Assembly (NCBI GenBank): GCA_018350325.1
Contig: JAEVLN010000009.1
Coordinates: 1,757,388 to 1,821,387 of the forward strand
Reading direction: 5' to 3'
DNA from: Globodera rostochiensis
Taxonomy: Eukaryota > Nematoda > Chromadorea > Rhabditida > Heteroderidae
DNA length: 64,000 bases
Part shown: piece by piece, positions 36,177 through 47,642 of the stretch
How the letters are laid out: each line of letters starts with the position of its first letter
Position numbering within the stretch: the stretch's first letter is position 1
Notes under the pieces: generated by a model
The model's input: the letters and a program-made list of their open reading frames with translations, nothing else
Databases searched by the model: none
Told to the model about the DNA's origin: nothing
Position numbers and translations under genes: made by a program

Positions 36177-36511
36177 CTTGGAAATAGTACGCTTTTAAGG
36201 ATCCGTTTCCAAGTGCTGTACTTGGAATCCAAGTACTGTACTTGGAATCCAAGTACATATGGAAGCCCTGAGCTATATTAATATTATAATTGGAGAGTTG
36301 AATCTGAAACCAGATTTCGCCCACCCTACCGAAAACTCCCTTAAAAATGTTCTTTTACACCTTCAAATTTTATCTAAATGCTGCCATTTTCAAACATTTC
36401 ACATTTTTTAATCCAAAAATTTAATTTACGGGGGAGGAGATCGGCTAATTATGATCGTAATCGTAATAATTTTAGCTTTCCAAGAGACATTTGATCACCA
36501 ACACCAACCAA

Positions 36512-39500
36512 ATGAACGACGACTCAAGTCCGCACATTGTCGGTGTCAAGGAGTGGTCTATGTGCAAACAGTCGATCAAGGAGCTGTTGGCCCCCAACTT
36601 CTCGACATATTACATCCTCAACTTTTATGTAGGAGAACAGTGCCGTTCCTTAGATTTTATTCTTCGATAATGGCACTTATTTAAGGGGGGGGGGGAGTTT
36701 TTTCAAATCAAAAACCCATAGGGGAAACCCTTTAGTTTTCTAAAAATGGTAGTTGTTTTTCAAATATTTCAAGCGATTCAAAATCTTAATTACACCTAAT
36801 CCTGCATTAAATAACATATTACCTATTCTTAGACGATTTTTAGAACAAAAAAAATTGTTACTTAAAATTTCACTAATCTCCCATATGGTTTTGAAAAAAT
36901 GACCCCCCCCCCCGTCTAAATATGTGCCATTTGAATGGTTTTTGAGAGTCCTGAAAAGGGTTGTTTTTGGGCTTTCCGAATTCGTAAAACCCGAAGATGA
37001 CTTCCACTTCGAGCAGTTGCGATTCTGTATCCGAATTTCAAACAATTTGATGAAATATTTTTACACAAATGTGAAATAAGGCGATTTTTCGGGATCGTTG
37101 TCTGTCTATAAAGTCCACAATCACTGCGTTTAAATCGATTTTTGATTTTCAAAAACAACAATTTCAATAAATTCTTCGACTTTGGGCACATATATTTCGG
37201 AATTGGTTGAAGTTGTCAAGTTCAGATTTTTTTGAATTTACTCCAAAAAAATTTCCCAAAATTTTTTCTTTTTACTATTTCAGCACAAAATGGAAATGCC
37301 CGAGTTTGGGCTGTGCGCCCTGTCGCCCAAGGAGCTGTTTTGGCACGAAATTGAAGGGAATGTGTCGGCACGGCACAGTGACAATGTTTTGGTCCACCAA
37401 TGGACGGGCACGGAGGACGCCCAATTCTGGCCCGGGTTAATGTGCGACATGGACAAGCCGGTGGTGATCACGTTGGAGTGCGCGGAGGAGGAGACTCAAA
37501 TCAAAGTATTTTTTTTTTAATTTGCCAATTTTTAGTACTTTTTGGTTTTTTTTTTGACCGCCCCCCACCCAAATTTATTCTTAAAATACATTTTTGGGGG
37601 TAATTCTGGCTGTTAATCACGAATATGCTCTTTAATTTATCCGATTTTGCGTTTAAAACGGGTTTTAAACCACTTTATTTTTCGCAAAATGAAGCGGTTG
37701 AATAGTTTTTTTTAGAAAAGTAAAGTCCCCCCCCCCCAATGGTTTTGCTCAAATTGAAACAGTATCCGGTTCAAAAATCGTATGAAATTTCGTCGGGGGT
37801 AATATAACTGAAAGGTACCCAACAGCAATTTTTTTTTAGAAAATTCATAGGAATTTGTTTTTGTCAATTTATGTTTTTTATTCAAATGTATTATTAAAAG
37901 TGTTATTTAAGGGGAAGTTGCAGAAAAATTGGATTTCCATTTTTTAGAGGGATGAACTAGGGTTTAGAATTTTTTTTTCTTAAAATTTTCAAAAAAAATG
38001 ACAATTTTCAGATTATGTTCAGCTGCGGTAGCAAACATTCGGCCTTCATCTTCAACCTTTGCCCGTTCAAGCAGGACGCATACCTCGTCTTTTTTGTGCC
38101 CTATCAGAAATTTGCAAGTTTTTTTTTGTTGTTGTAATCAGGGACGTAGCTAGAAAAAAATTTCGGAGGGGGGAATTGATCCATCTGAGCGCGGCGCTCA
38201 GATGGCATTCCCATTTGAGCGCCAGGAGCGGCCCGGCGGTGCCGATAGGCGCCGCCGGGAAAATTTTTTTGATTTTTGATGGCAATTTGTTAAGAAAATT
38301 GATCAAAAAGTTGTAAAAGTGTAAAACAATAGGGTCCCCCCTCTTGTTTTTTTTTCTGAAATTTCATTTCGGGGGGGGGGGGAATTCCCCCCCCCCCGCC
38401 CCCCCCCTGGCTACGTCCCTGGTTGTAATAACCCCCAAAAATTTGGTTGGCTAAATTAGGCTCAATTTCGTGGGCCCCCAAGTTTTTTATACCTATCAAA
38501 ACTCAACAACAACAACAAAAAAAAAATTTTTTTTTTTTGGGTAAAATTTGGGGCGACGAAACAGCTTTCTTCCCCCCCTGTCCTAATTCTCGAAATTAAG
38601 CAAAACATTAGTAACTTTTTTCTGTTTTTTTCATCTTCGCGTCGTCCAAAATTTATGCCAACCTCCCCGGGAAAATTCTTTTTTCATTTTGGAGGCCCAT
38701 CCTTTGGCTTTTGGACACAGGCGCCTGGTTCCCAGGGGCGTACCCAGAAAAAATTTTCGGGGGGGGGGGGTCAAGCCAAAAAAAAAAAGTCGATTCTTAG
38801 GGGTGCATTTTCCGTTTTTAGGCGGGTCAGAAAATTTTTCGAGTTTTTTGCTGGAATTTGTTAAGAAGCTGGTAGAAAAATTATAATTTTGCAAAACAAA
38901 AAGGGGGGTACCCCCTACGGTTTTTTACTCAGAAAAAATTTCGGTGGAGGGGGCCATGCCGGTCAACATTTGACTCAAACCCCAAATTTTTTTGTGTTTT
39001 TTTGTACAAAATCAAAACCTTTGTACAAATTTGTTTTGGGTCCAAGTTTCCGGTCTCTACACTAATTCTCGAAATTAAGCAAAACATTTAACAATTTTTT
39101 TGGTTTTTTTTTAATCTTCGCGCCGTCCAAACCCAGGAAATTTTTTTCCTAATTTCGAAAGCCTATCCCTTGGATTTTTGGACACAAGCCTAGGCCACAT
39201 GCAATTTTTTTTGTTGAGAATTTCCCCCTCCCATTTCAGCGCGATGGCCATCTCAGTCTGTTGTCTCCGCTGCACTTTCTTCTGGAGTTCATTGGGCGAA
39301 TGCGTTCGTCTACCGCCATCGGTGGTAATCAGCAGCCGGACGACGTGAACGCGTGCTGCGTGTGCCAGTCGGTCACCGAAGTTGTGTTCCTGCCCTGCGG
39401 ACACTCCTCATTTTGCCTCAAGTGCTCCAAAAAGGCAGCCAAGGACCCGCGCTGCCCCGTCTGCCGCCTGAACAGTGCGTGTTTCATTTGTTGGGGCGGG

Positions 39501-40038
39501 GGGGGGGGAAAGTTGTTTCTGTTTCATGGGTCATCCTTGAGTGTGAGCAGTACCGCGCTGCGGGTTACCTCTAGTGCGAGCAGTACGACGGTGCGGGTCA
39601 CCCCGACTGCGAGCAGTACCGCGCTGCGGGTCACCCCGACTGCGAGCAGTACCGCGCTGCGGGTCACCCCGACTGCGAGCAGTACCGCGCTGCGGGTCAC
39701 CCCGACTGCGAGCAGTACCGCACTTCGGGTCACCCCGAGGGCGAGTAGTACTTCGCACTGCGCTCGGCTGTCACAGCGAATAAAACACTTAAAAATGCCT
39801 TCCTTTTTGTTAAGTTTTTGAACGGCATGTTTACCGGCTGTCATCTCCTCGCTGTTTGACGTGTCCGGCGCGTTTCGATTGCCGCCGCATGGACTGCATG
39901 CTGTTGCCCTGCTGTTGTGTGGTCGGTTGCAAGCAGTACACGGAGTTGGCTGTCCAGTCTGGTGTGGACGAATGCCCGGCATGCGGGCAGCAGCCGGTGG
40001 AGCGGATCATCAAGGTGTTCGTCCAGCAGGAGCAGTGA
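36512..40038 (+). CDS. RING-finger protein, five exons, 293 residues
   Basis: Probably an E3 ubiquitin ligase. Exons are 36512-36628, 37284-37505, 38012-38095 (donor uncertain), 39240-39474 and 39815-40038; phases agree and total 882 nt. The first 141 residues (SPHIVGVKEWSMCKQSIKEL onward, with an FGLCALSPKELFW motif) match no family I know. Residues 180-216 form a C3HC4 RING: CCVC, then CGHSSFCLKC and CPVC. Exon 5 encodes a second RING-like Cys cluster (MDCMLLPCCCVVGCKQY followed by CPACGQQPVERIIKVFV) in which the expected CGH is CCC and the last C of CKxC is Y. TAATAATTTTAG at 36463-36473 before the start could be a trans-splice acceptor. Introns 3 and 4 hold transposon and tandem-repeat sequence. 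Confidence 0.82.
38139..38421. mobile_element. MITE related to the ISXO2-type element, in a RING-gene intron
   Basis: A 283-bp element with ends CAGGGACGTAGCYAG / complement and a perfect 8-bp duplication, gttgtaat, at 38131-38138 and 38422-38429. It contains the hairpin at 38235-38256 and long C/G runs. There is no coding sequence. Confidence 0.93.
38575..39205. repeat. Duplicated intronic blocks and a decayed CAGGGGCGTACCCAG element
   Basis: A block of about 150 bp (CTAATTCTCGAAATTAAGC to TTGGACACAGGC) at 38580-38728 recurs at 39060-39190. Between them, a fragment starting CAGGGGCGTACCCAG at about 38733 has the typical G-run and CCCCCTA interior of the element family but no matching right end. 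Confidence 0.65.
39538..39750. repeat. 33-bp tandem repeat, about six copies, in the last RING-gene intron
   Basis: The unit GACTGCGAGCAGTACCGCGC plus TGCGGGTCACCCC is 33 bp, a multiple of three. It therefore stays open in several frames and creates repetitive ORFs on both strands. It falls between a good donor at 39475 and acceptor at 39814. Confidence 0.88.
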
Positions 40039-40304
40039 TTTCGGATGAATGCTTTTTTTTTTGTTGTTGATTTGGAACGGATCTCATTTTGTGTCCTATA
40101 CGCTTTTTTGCATCCCAACGGAATTGAAACGATGAAATTAAAAAAACGATTAGATTTTGTGAAAGTTTTTGCGTTCAAATTTAACACCGACACACATTTT
40201 ATAGGACAATTTTGGGTTTTCTTAACGTAAGGCACCAAAAACTAAACATCAAAATTTGGCTGGAGGAGGATGGGCATGCAAAGTGTGGGGAATTGACGGC
40301 CTTC

Positions 40305-40430
40305 CGACCCAAAAATGCTGATCAGATTGTGCTTCTGATCATATACATTGTCTTCCTCACCCGTCCTAGCCCAAATTTCTTGACTGAACCTAATTGCATT
40401 GCGCAATCCGTTCCTCCCCTCCCCCCGATC
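40305..40430. repeat. Dispersed repeat copy without the insertion seen at 62280
   Basis: The block CCGACCCAAAAATGCTGATC to CGCAATCCGTTCCTCCCC matches 62187-62279 joined to 63193-63230, so it represents the empty site. The stretch 40040-41130 holds no supported gene; a CCTGGATC-rich palindromic fragment lies at 40507-40580. Confidence 0.75.
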
Positions 40431-41139
40431 CCAAAGTCATTATTCTTTCTTTGAATTACTGGTAAAATTCCGTAAAGTTTCTCTTTTAATTACCCATGAG
40501 TAATTAGAGCCCGTCCTGGATCTGGATCCAGACCTGGATTTCTCTGGATCCAGGAATCCAGATTCAACGCGGGCTTCAGATTTGGATTTTTAATCATATT
40601 TTAAACAATTTGTGGAAAAGAAAATGTTGGATCACATAGCTCGCATAAAAACAAATGGCCCCCAATCATGTACCAATCACTTCCACGCTACGGCTAAAGC
40701 ACCAATCTGCAAACATTTTTGCGCGGACTCAACTATGAAGAAAGTTATGGCCCCTCAAGTTGGCCAAAACCCATATCTGGGACCCTTTTGGTCACCATTT
40801 TTGATGTTTGAAAATATGTTACCTATTTGATGCACTGATTACGAATTTGTCAATAGAAACTAAAAAATTGAGAATTTAAATCCTCTGTCCTATTAAATAC
40901 ATAACAGTAACAGCTTATCATGGTCCCGAAATTGGTCTTTGAATGTTGGAGCAATTAATTGGTTCCAACAAAAAATTCAATTTTTGGCAAAATGGATCAC
41001 TGTATCATCCCTCCAAAGAAGCAAACGGGCACCAACCACAAAAAATTGTGCCATAAAAATTGTGCCAATTCAACACAACTTCCCCCCCCCTTTTTTGTTG
41101 CCAATTTCGCAGAGAGAGCCCCGGAGGGGATAGTTTTGT

Positions 41140-42220
41140 TTTGGAAAAATTGCCTTATATGTGAAAAATTAAAATCGCTTAAAAACACCTTTATAGGGTT
41201 TCTTAGGTGCTGAAAACGATAGATCAATCAAAATTTTGGCGCGGAAAAGCATTTAAACCGGTTTTTGGTATAAAAATTGCCAAAAATGGAGATTTTTGAC
41301 CAAAATTTTGTATCTTTTTGTGGACCAATTGCAACAAATTTAGTATCATTCGACAGCTCTCAAGGAGACAAATCGATCTAGATGTGTTGGGACACGGGAT
41401 ACCGGCCGACTGAGTCCCAGTATAAAAGGGACATTTTAGTACCATTAAAAAACCGTTAGGGGAAAAGTTAGACAGTAGGGTGGAAAATAGCAGCCAAAGT
41501 ACCGCACACTCAACTACGGCGGCCAGTAGGTGGGGCGAGACTCCGGGCTCCGGAAGAAGTCCGCGCGTACCCGGCTGGGGGTCTTGCGCGCGCCCGCTCC
41601 GCGGGTCCCCGCGCGCTCGCCCCCCAGTGGCGCTCGTCAGACTTCTTCCTCCGCCCTCCGTCTCGCCCCACTACTTGCTCCGTCATCGCATGCTCGCTGT
41701 TGGCGGGCCGTTACACGGCCTTTCATTTTATTTTATCCGGCTTTTATTACTCAAAAGTCGTTTTTTTGCTTAGTTTTCAAAAATTTAAACCGGTTCAAAA
41801 CCCGTTTTAAATTCTCAATTTTGATTTTTTATCGACAGACAGTAATTTTTAAAGCCTATTGTTTTCTGTTTACAGTTGTCTGCGGAGAAAGGGGGTTCAT
41901 TTTTACTTTTGGTACTGAAATGTCCCTTTTACACTGGTACTCAGTCGGCGGCATCCAAATCGCCTCTGATCGACTTGCTTCACAACTAGATCGATTTGTC
42001 TCGCCGAGAGCTGACGATTGATACCAATTTGTGCAGATTGGTGCACAGGAAGATACAAAATTTTGGTCAAAAATCTCCATTTTTGGCAATTTTTAAACCG
42101 TTCAAAAACCGGTTTAAATGCTTTTCCGCGCTAAAATTTTGATTGATCTATCGTTTTCAGCACCTAAGAAAACCTATAAAGGTGTTTTTAAGCGATTATA
42201 GATTTTCATATATAAGGCAA
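41140..42220. mobile_element. Foldback element with about 330-bp inverted arms
   Basis: The left arm (about 41140-41465) and right arm (about 41880-42220) are inverted copies starting near AAAATTGCCTTATAT. They share CGCTTAAAAACACCTTTATA, ACCGGTTT, CCAATTGCAACAAATTTAGT and CCGGCCGACTGAGTCCCAGT. The middle, 41465-41880, carries an unrelated GC-rich 150-bp palindrome (GTGGGGCGAGAC ... GTCTCGCCCCAC). The arms match those at 50664-51442 and fragments at 18665-19175 and 48370-48545. No transposase was found. Confidence 0.8.
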
Positions 42221-42474
42221 TTTTACCATTCCGACTTCCGATTTCTGACTTTTTTGGGGTCGGAATTCCGATTTCCGAAATTTTTTGAGGTCGTCGGCTC
42301 CCATCCCTGGTGGGTGGTGGTGGTGGTATACCAAATGAAAGCTTTCGATGAAGAGAAGCAATTAATACTAAGCGATCTGATAAATGTTTAAAACATTGGA
42401 CCATCGGGCCGAGTCCGTTCGGCTGATTTGATTTGATTGTGTAGTACATATACTGGTGTCTTTCATTCATTCAG

Positions 42475-44160
42475 TTTGCCGTCAATTTTGTTGTTATCAT
42501 TGGTGTCGCGGTGTCCTGGGTGTTGGTTGTACAGTTCCGCAAGTCGACGTTGGTGATCGACCCCACCGTTCTCATTGGTGCGCGCGCGCGCGCGCACCTG
42601 TTTTGGGCAACGGCATTTTTGAGCGGCCTGGCACTTTTCAAAAATTTTTATAATCTATTAAATGAAAAAATATGCCTGAACCTGGCGCTTGCATTGATCA
42701 AGGGCAGACATATTAATCACAATATCCGGGGAGGCCAGAGCCCTATTTTGGCAACTTTCATAGTACGGTTGACAATCAATCGATCAATCAGTTTTGTCCC
42801 GTAAAACATAAATAATAATGATTGATCAAATAAATAAATGTTTCTCTGTTTTTTGTTAAGGCACTCTCTGCTCAAACCGTTGCTTTTCCTCGCCCTGTGG
42901 ACTAGCATCAATTATGCGTACGCGCAAGCGTTGGGGCTGATCTCGGCCGGCGCCGCGTCGTCCATCATGAGCGCCAGCAAAGCGCTCGTGTGGATTTTGG
43001 GCTGGATTCTGTTGAGAGAGCAATTTTCGGCACTGAAACTCGGCGAGAAATTTTCAAAAAAATTTTTTAATGAAATTTTTGTGCGCAGTTTGTTGCTGTT
43101 TTGTTACAATGGCCGGCGTTGTGGTGGTCGCAATAGACAACAAATTTGCCTTAAACAATTTGGGCATTTGCCTTGCCATTTTAAGCACAGTGATCGCCTC
43201 CTTTTATAAGGTGGGGAATTTTGACGGGCGATCGACCCTATTTTTAGCCTAATTTCCGGAAAAAAATTCAAAAAATCCCCCTGACACAGTCACGAAAGGA
43301 GGGGGAATACTGTAGAAGACGTGAGTTTAGGGGGGAACCGCCCAACTGAGTCTGGTCCAACTGAGTCTGATGGACAACTGAGTCTGGGCCAACTGAGATA
43401 CATCCAAAATTTTAGATATTTTTTAAAAATATTTGCCATCAATTTTCAAAATTTATCATCATTTGCCTACCCGTCCCCGCGAGCGCGCAAATCAGTCCCC
43501 CCGGGACGGGGTTCCCCACCCGATGTTCTGTAAACGTTTGGTTCCCGTAAAAATCCCGTGAACCAAATTTAAGGGGGTCGGGAACTCCCTCTCCCCACCG
43601 GGCTCTAGGCTAGTTTAAAATTCATATATTTATACAATGCATTAATTCAATTCTTATGTGATAATTTTTGCTTGCCGATTCCGGCGTCTAAGCCTAACAA
43701 ATCCCAAGCCAGGGTAACTTAGGCCTAAGCCTAACGAACCCCAAGTACCATTTTTTGGGCGCCATCAATATGCCATGCAACAAAACTTCCAAAGAATAAT
43801 CGATTTTCTTGCCGGAATTTTCAAAAATTATCACATGAAGAATTGAATTAATGATTGTTTTGTTTAGTTTTTGTTGTTGAATATGTTGCTTTAATTTTTG
43901 TTTAAGAAAGTTATATATTTTTATAACAAGTTGCTTGACTTTAATTTTTATGCTCAATTAAAAACTTTTCCCATTCTAACCAGACTCAGTGACTCAGTTG
44001 TCCACCAGACTCAGTCGACCCCTACCGATTATATTGTACTGAGATAATTTCAATGCTTCTCAAAAATTTGCCATTTTTTCAATTTTCTCCTCAACTTTGG
44101 CATCGTTCTTCTCGACCCGTTGGTTATTTCGATTGGGATGCTGTTTCGGCCGTTGAGCGC
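42475..44160 (+). CDS. SLC35F-type transporter, partial and probably damaged
   Basis: SLC35F proteins are multi-pass membrane carriers of the drug/metabolite transporter group; SLC35F3 is linked to thiamine. Exons in phase: 42475-42599 (GVAVSWVLVVQFRKS; 3' end inferred), 42861-43042 (ALWTSINYAYAQALGLISAG and KALVWILGWILLREQFSALK) and 43089-43210 (MAGVVVVAIDNKFALNNLGI ending IASFYK, the conserved LYK motif). A later piece at about 44078-44160 reads FNFLLNFGIVLLDPLVISIG, matching the family's NFGI..YP..ISLG region, but has no AG acceptor before it. The helices expected between are missing, and a MULE-type insertion occupies that gap. The second exon ends at CTCG|GCGAGA, a GC donor. The 5' exons were not found. 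Confidence 0.75.
43331..44024. mobile_element. MULE-type non-autonomous element
   Basis: The left end GGGAACCGCCCAACTGAGTC plus repeats of CAACTGAGTCTGG faces repeats of CCAGACTCAGT on the right. The inside contains ATGCCATGCAACAAAACTTCC and related sequence matching the transposase 3' end at 56085-56170, so it looks like a deletion derivative of that element. A second conserved block, 43440-43640 (GGGCTCTAGGCTAGTTTAAA), matches 52080-52310. Confidence 0.75.
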
Positions 44161-44939
44161 GTGTAAGAAATTCCATTTACCTTTTTCTGTATAGGGCTCC
44201 GTGACCGGCATTTTTTTAAGGGCAAAATTCAGCCCCAAAATTGGAGGTTGAAAAATAATTCCACATGTGGAATTAAAAGAGGTAACACGGCACTTTGCCT
44301 TGGGATATATGGAGCATTTACAGAAAAGGTTCAAAATTTCACTTTGAATCAGAATTTGTTATTATTGTCAGATGATCGCATTTTCAGTGTTAATGTTTGT
44401 ATTTTATCTTATCTTTTCAAAATTTGTTGGAATTATGTTATTTTGCAATAAGTTTTTTACACAATAAATAACTATAGGCGCTCAAAATTTCTGCTTATCA
44501 ACATAAAATTCTACATTCATTGAAATTGTCAGAATAAATAAAATAACAAAAAATCCAACAAAATGGGGCCCGTTTTGATTTAGCAAATATATATTCCATT
44601 AATTGCAATCTTAATTTATTTTCGTTGGGTTCACTTTTGCAACGGATTGGTAATTTAATCGCGGGGAAGAATAAAAATCAAGTTTATTTATTGCCCAGCG
44701 ATTAATCTCCTAATTTGTAAGCTCACACGAATGGCCAATGGGGATTGGGGAATGTTGCCCTTTGCTCTCCAAGGGTGTAAAGAATGCTAGCATAAACGCC
44801 TTTTTTGATGGGGTTCACCTTGTGAAATAAAATAGGATATAAGGATGTCTTCTGTTTGCTTTTGTAAGGATGAGAGTTTCCGCTGGTTGGAAGCAGGCGG
44901 TTAAAACGCCTAAGGCTGGTGCAAAAGATCACTTATAAA

Positions 44940-45551
44940 TAGGGTGTTCAAAAATATGCACATAAAATTTTGAAATATGCGCATAAAATATGCATCAAAA
45001 ATTGCAAAATATGCACATAAAATGAAAAAATATGCACATAAATTTTTCCAAATTCAATATAAAATTTTCCCAAAATTCTTCAAATTCATTTAAAATTGCT
45101 GATGAGATACATTTCCAATTTTTTTTGATGTGTTTTGGCGACTTTTTTGAAATTTTGTGACGATTTTGGCATTTTTGACGAATTTTTTGAACTTGTGACC
45201 ATTTTGGCATTTTTGACGACTTTTTTGAACTTTTGTGATTATTTTGCGCTTTTTTCAAAAAATTTCTTAAGAAAATGAAATAAAATCAAATTTCTCTTGC
45301 CAAGATCACTAATTTTTTGCAAAATGCCAAAATATGCATATAAAATGAAAAAAATATGCACATAAATAGCGAAATATGCACAAATATGCAAATATGCACA
45401 TAAATCGCGAAATATGCAAAAATATGCAAAATATGCACATGGAAATGCGTTCTAGAAGCTTCAAACCAAGTTGAAAACACGTTTTTCGTGCGTTTCAGAC
45501 CGTTCCAAGTCCAGGAAAAAAATAGGCATGTGCATATTTTTGGACACCCTA
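44940..45551. mobile_element. hAT-type element built of ATATGCACATAAA words
   Basis: A 612-bp element with ends TAGGGTGTYCAAAAATATGC / complement and a perfect 8-bp duplication, cttataaa, at 44932-44939 and 45552-45559. The interior repeats ATATGCACATAAA many times near both ends. There is no coding capacity. The stretch 44170-44930 before it shows no gene. Confidence 0.92.
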
Positions 45552-45572
45552 CTTATAAAGAAGGAGAAAGAT

Positions 45573-45650
45573 GGACGCCCCGGTAGCTCAGTTGGTAGAG
45601 CTGCCCACGGATTGGGTGCAGGACGTGGGTTCAAGTCCCACCAGGGGTTA
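45573..45650 (+). tRNA. tRNA-like gene, probably a pseudogene or SINE head
   Basis: It starts GCCCCGGTAGCTCAGTTGGT. The D arm GCTC-AGTTGGTA-GAGC and T arm GTGGG-TTCAAGT-CCCAC are good and both pol III boxes are intact. The acceptor stem has a mismatch, and the anticodon stem (TGCCC against GGGTGCA) does not pair cleanly, so the anticodon is uncertain. Confidence 0.6.
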
Positions 45651-45849
45651 CCATTTTGCCTATTCGTTACTCTTTCAATCAGAAGCGATACTGTAAATAC
45701 AAAATTTCTCTCATTCAGCCCTCTACCATATCGTTGTATTTGTTGGCCATGCTACTTCTACTTATTGCAGCATTTATCTCAGCGACAGCCACTGAGATGT
45801 GCGATGTGGGTGGAGGAAAAAAATGATATTGTTTTTTGTTTTATTTTCA

Positions 45850-45929
45850 GAAATCCACCATAGGCGACATTACCACGTGCACCTGGGACACAAAGCCATA
45901 CTTTTCGCACCAGATCAACCGGCAGCCTA
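45850..45929 (+). CDS. Possible exon of unknown function
   Basis: After a TTTTCAG acceptor the frame reads KSTIGDITTCTWDTKPYFSH then QINRQP, followed by a possible GTAAAA donor. It has no recognised family and no confirmed partner exon. Confidence 0.25.
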
Positions 45930-46848
45930 GTAAAACTTTTTAATCTGGAATTTATCCAAAAAATTCCCGCCTTCTAATAAAATGTTTAAACTTTTTAACC
46001 CTTTTTATTCCTCGGACAGTTCGGGTAACCGAAAGGCTTCGGTTTGGTTTTTCGGTTACAGTTCGGGTAACCGAAGAATTTCCCAGAAGCCGACATTCTA
46101 GGCAAAAAACTACGTAAAATCGGGGGGAGGGGGGGGAGAGAGCCAGCGGTCCAAAAAAAAATTTTGAATTTCCGATTTTGTTAAGAAATTGATCCAAAAA
46201 CTGAATCGCGGAAGGGCGAAAATGATCCAGAAAAATGAGATAAGGGCAATTTCTAAAATTTTTAATTTACCGAATTCCGGACATTTTTGGGTCTGGCATA
46301 CCGGGATTTCGCATTTTTTGAGAGCCGACATTTTGGATGCCGGATTCCAGAGTTTGGTTGGCATCCGGATACATCCCTGGTATGCACTGAAATTAAATGT
46401 ACCTTAAAATTTATGATTTGTATCATTTCTCTGTTTATGCTTCTTTAATAGAGAGCTGCGCAGCGAATGTTCAAAAAAAAGGCGAACCGCATGGACGAAA
46501 GGCCTTTTCTAGTCAGCTGACTACGTCAAAACTACACTGGCTTTCAACAACTTTGCGTAGTTGAAGCGAGCGGTGGAAGCAAAAAGATGATCCCGCTCTG
46601 TTTTAATATCATCGACCACTATCCTCGTGATGTCAGGAATGAGAAGGGCCATCTAGTCCATCTTTTGCATTACAGCCCAATTCTTGCGGGTACAGTTACA
46701 TATTCACACAGCCAAAAATTATTCTTTACAAATTAAGATTTGATATTTCAATTTCATATATTATGATCAAATGCACAAAAATATGCAAAAATTATAAAAA
46801 GTATTAGAAGCTTTTGAAAGGTGCTAGATGATTCCGATAGTAAGTTAT

Positions 46849-47004
46849 TTCGACAGTGGGTAAGTTCGACAGTATTCGACAGTGGGCAATTTTGGCATTG
46901 AAGTGGTAAAAAAACTGTAAAATAAAAAAATAGTTTGTTGTCAAAAATTACCAAATCAACCACTGTCGAATTTTACTATCGAACTTACCCATTGTCGAAA
47001 TTCG
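46849..47004. mobile_element. MITE with TTTCGACARTGGGTAAGTTC ends
   Basis: The left end near 46849 and the right end near 47004 are inverted copies, with additional CGACAGTGGG words inside. It lies directly 5' of a papain-family exon. Confidence 0.65.
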
Positions 47005-47067
47005 GAATTACCGCACACGTTTTGAAAAGAGGGCTAAATGCATACCTATTGCTTAATTATCACACAG

Positions 47068-47381
47068 CTCTGAGCGTCAAAAGCGGCTTCAGAAAGTGGA
47101 GCAAAACACGAGAGTATGTTTACGACCGCGAGGAAGATTTAACACCAGTCGAAACGGAGTCTCTACATGGTCTTTTATTTGTCGGATATCGGATCAATAT
47201 CCGCACGAAGGAACTGGACATTTTGACGATGAATTCGTGGACTTTGTTAGGGAGCGAAGTATTGTGGGGAGATCTTGGGTTTGCGTGGATTAGAGTAGAT
47301 GGTGGAGAATCAGCAGGAATACAATACCCAATGTTTAGTTTATATGTAAATGATGCAAATAAATGGGTTCCCGAGATTTAA
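47068..47381 (+). CDS. Papain-family (C1A) cysteine peptidase, last exon
   Basis: After the acceptor CACACAG the frame reads ALSVKSGFRKW, then SLHGLLFVGYRI with the position of the catalytic His (family pattern HAVxxVGYG), DILTMNSW with the Asn of the NSW motif, WGDLGFAWIRV (WGExGYxRI) and ESAGIQYPMF (family xxCGI), ending KWVPEI and a stop. The Cys of CGI is Ala here, and the N-terminal part with the catalytic Cys was not found upstream. It is either a divergent cathepsin-like gene with distant exons or a fragment. Confidence 0.7.
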
Positions 47382-47642
47382 CCGGACTCCGGAAACTTTT
47401 GGCTCAAAATTACGGTTTCCGGGAAATAAATTCGGAAATTTACAAAATGTCAGGCTTTCAACAAGTTTTTGATTTCGCGAATTCTAAACTTCCGGATTTT
47501 CGGACATTTTTGGCTCGGAAATTCGGATTCCGGCCAGTTTTTTGGCGTCCGGTTATATCCCTTTTTTGTACGCTTTTCTGATTGCAATCAATGTCATTTT
47601 TATTATGTAAAATTAAAGAGATGAATTAAAGCAATTGGTTGG

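Noticed and set aside
39524..39982. Minus-strand ORF with repeated GVTRSAVLLAV units
   Set aside because: It is a product of a 33-bp tandem repeat inside an intron of the RING gene.
41480..42021. Arg/Pro-rich ORFs around 41480-42021
   Set aside because: They cover the GC-rich palindromic centre of a foldback element; all frames are open because of base composition, and the frames cross the inverted arms.
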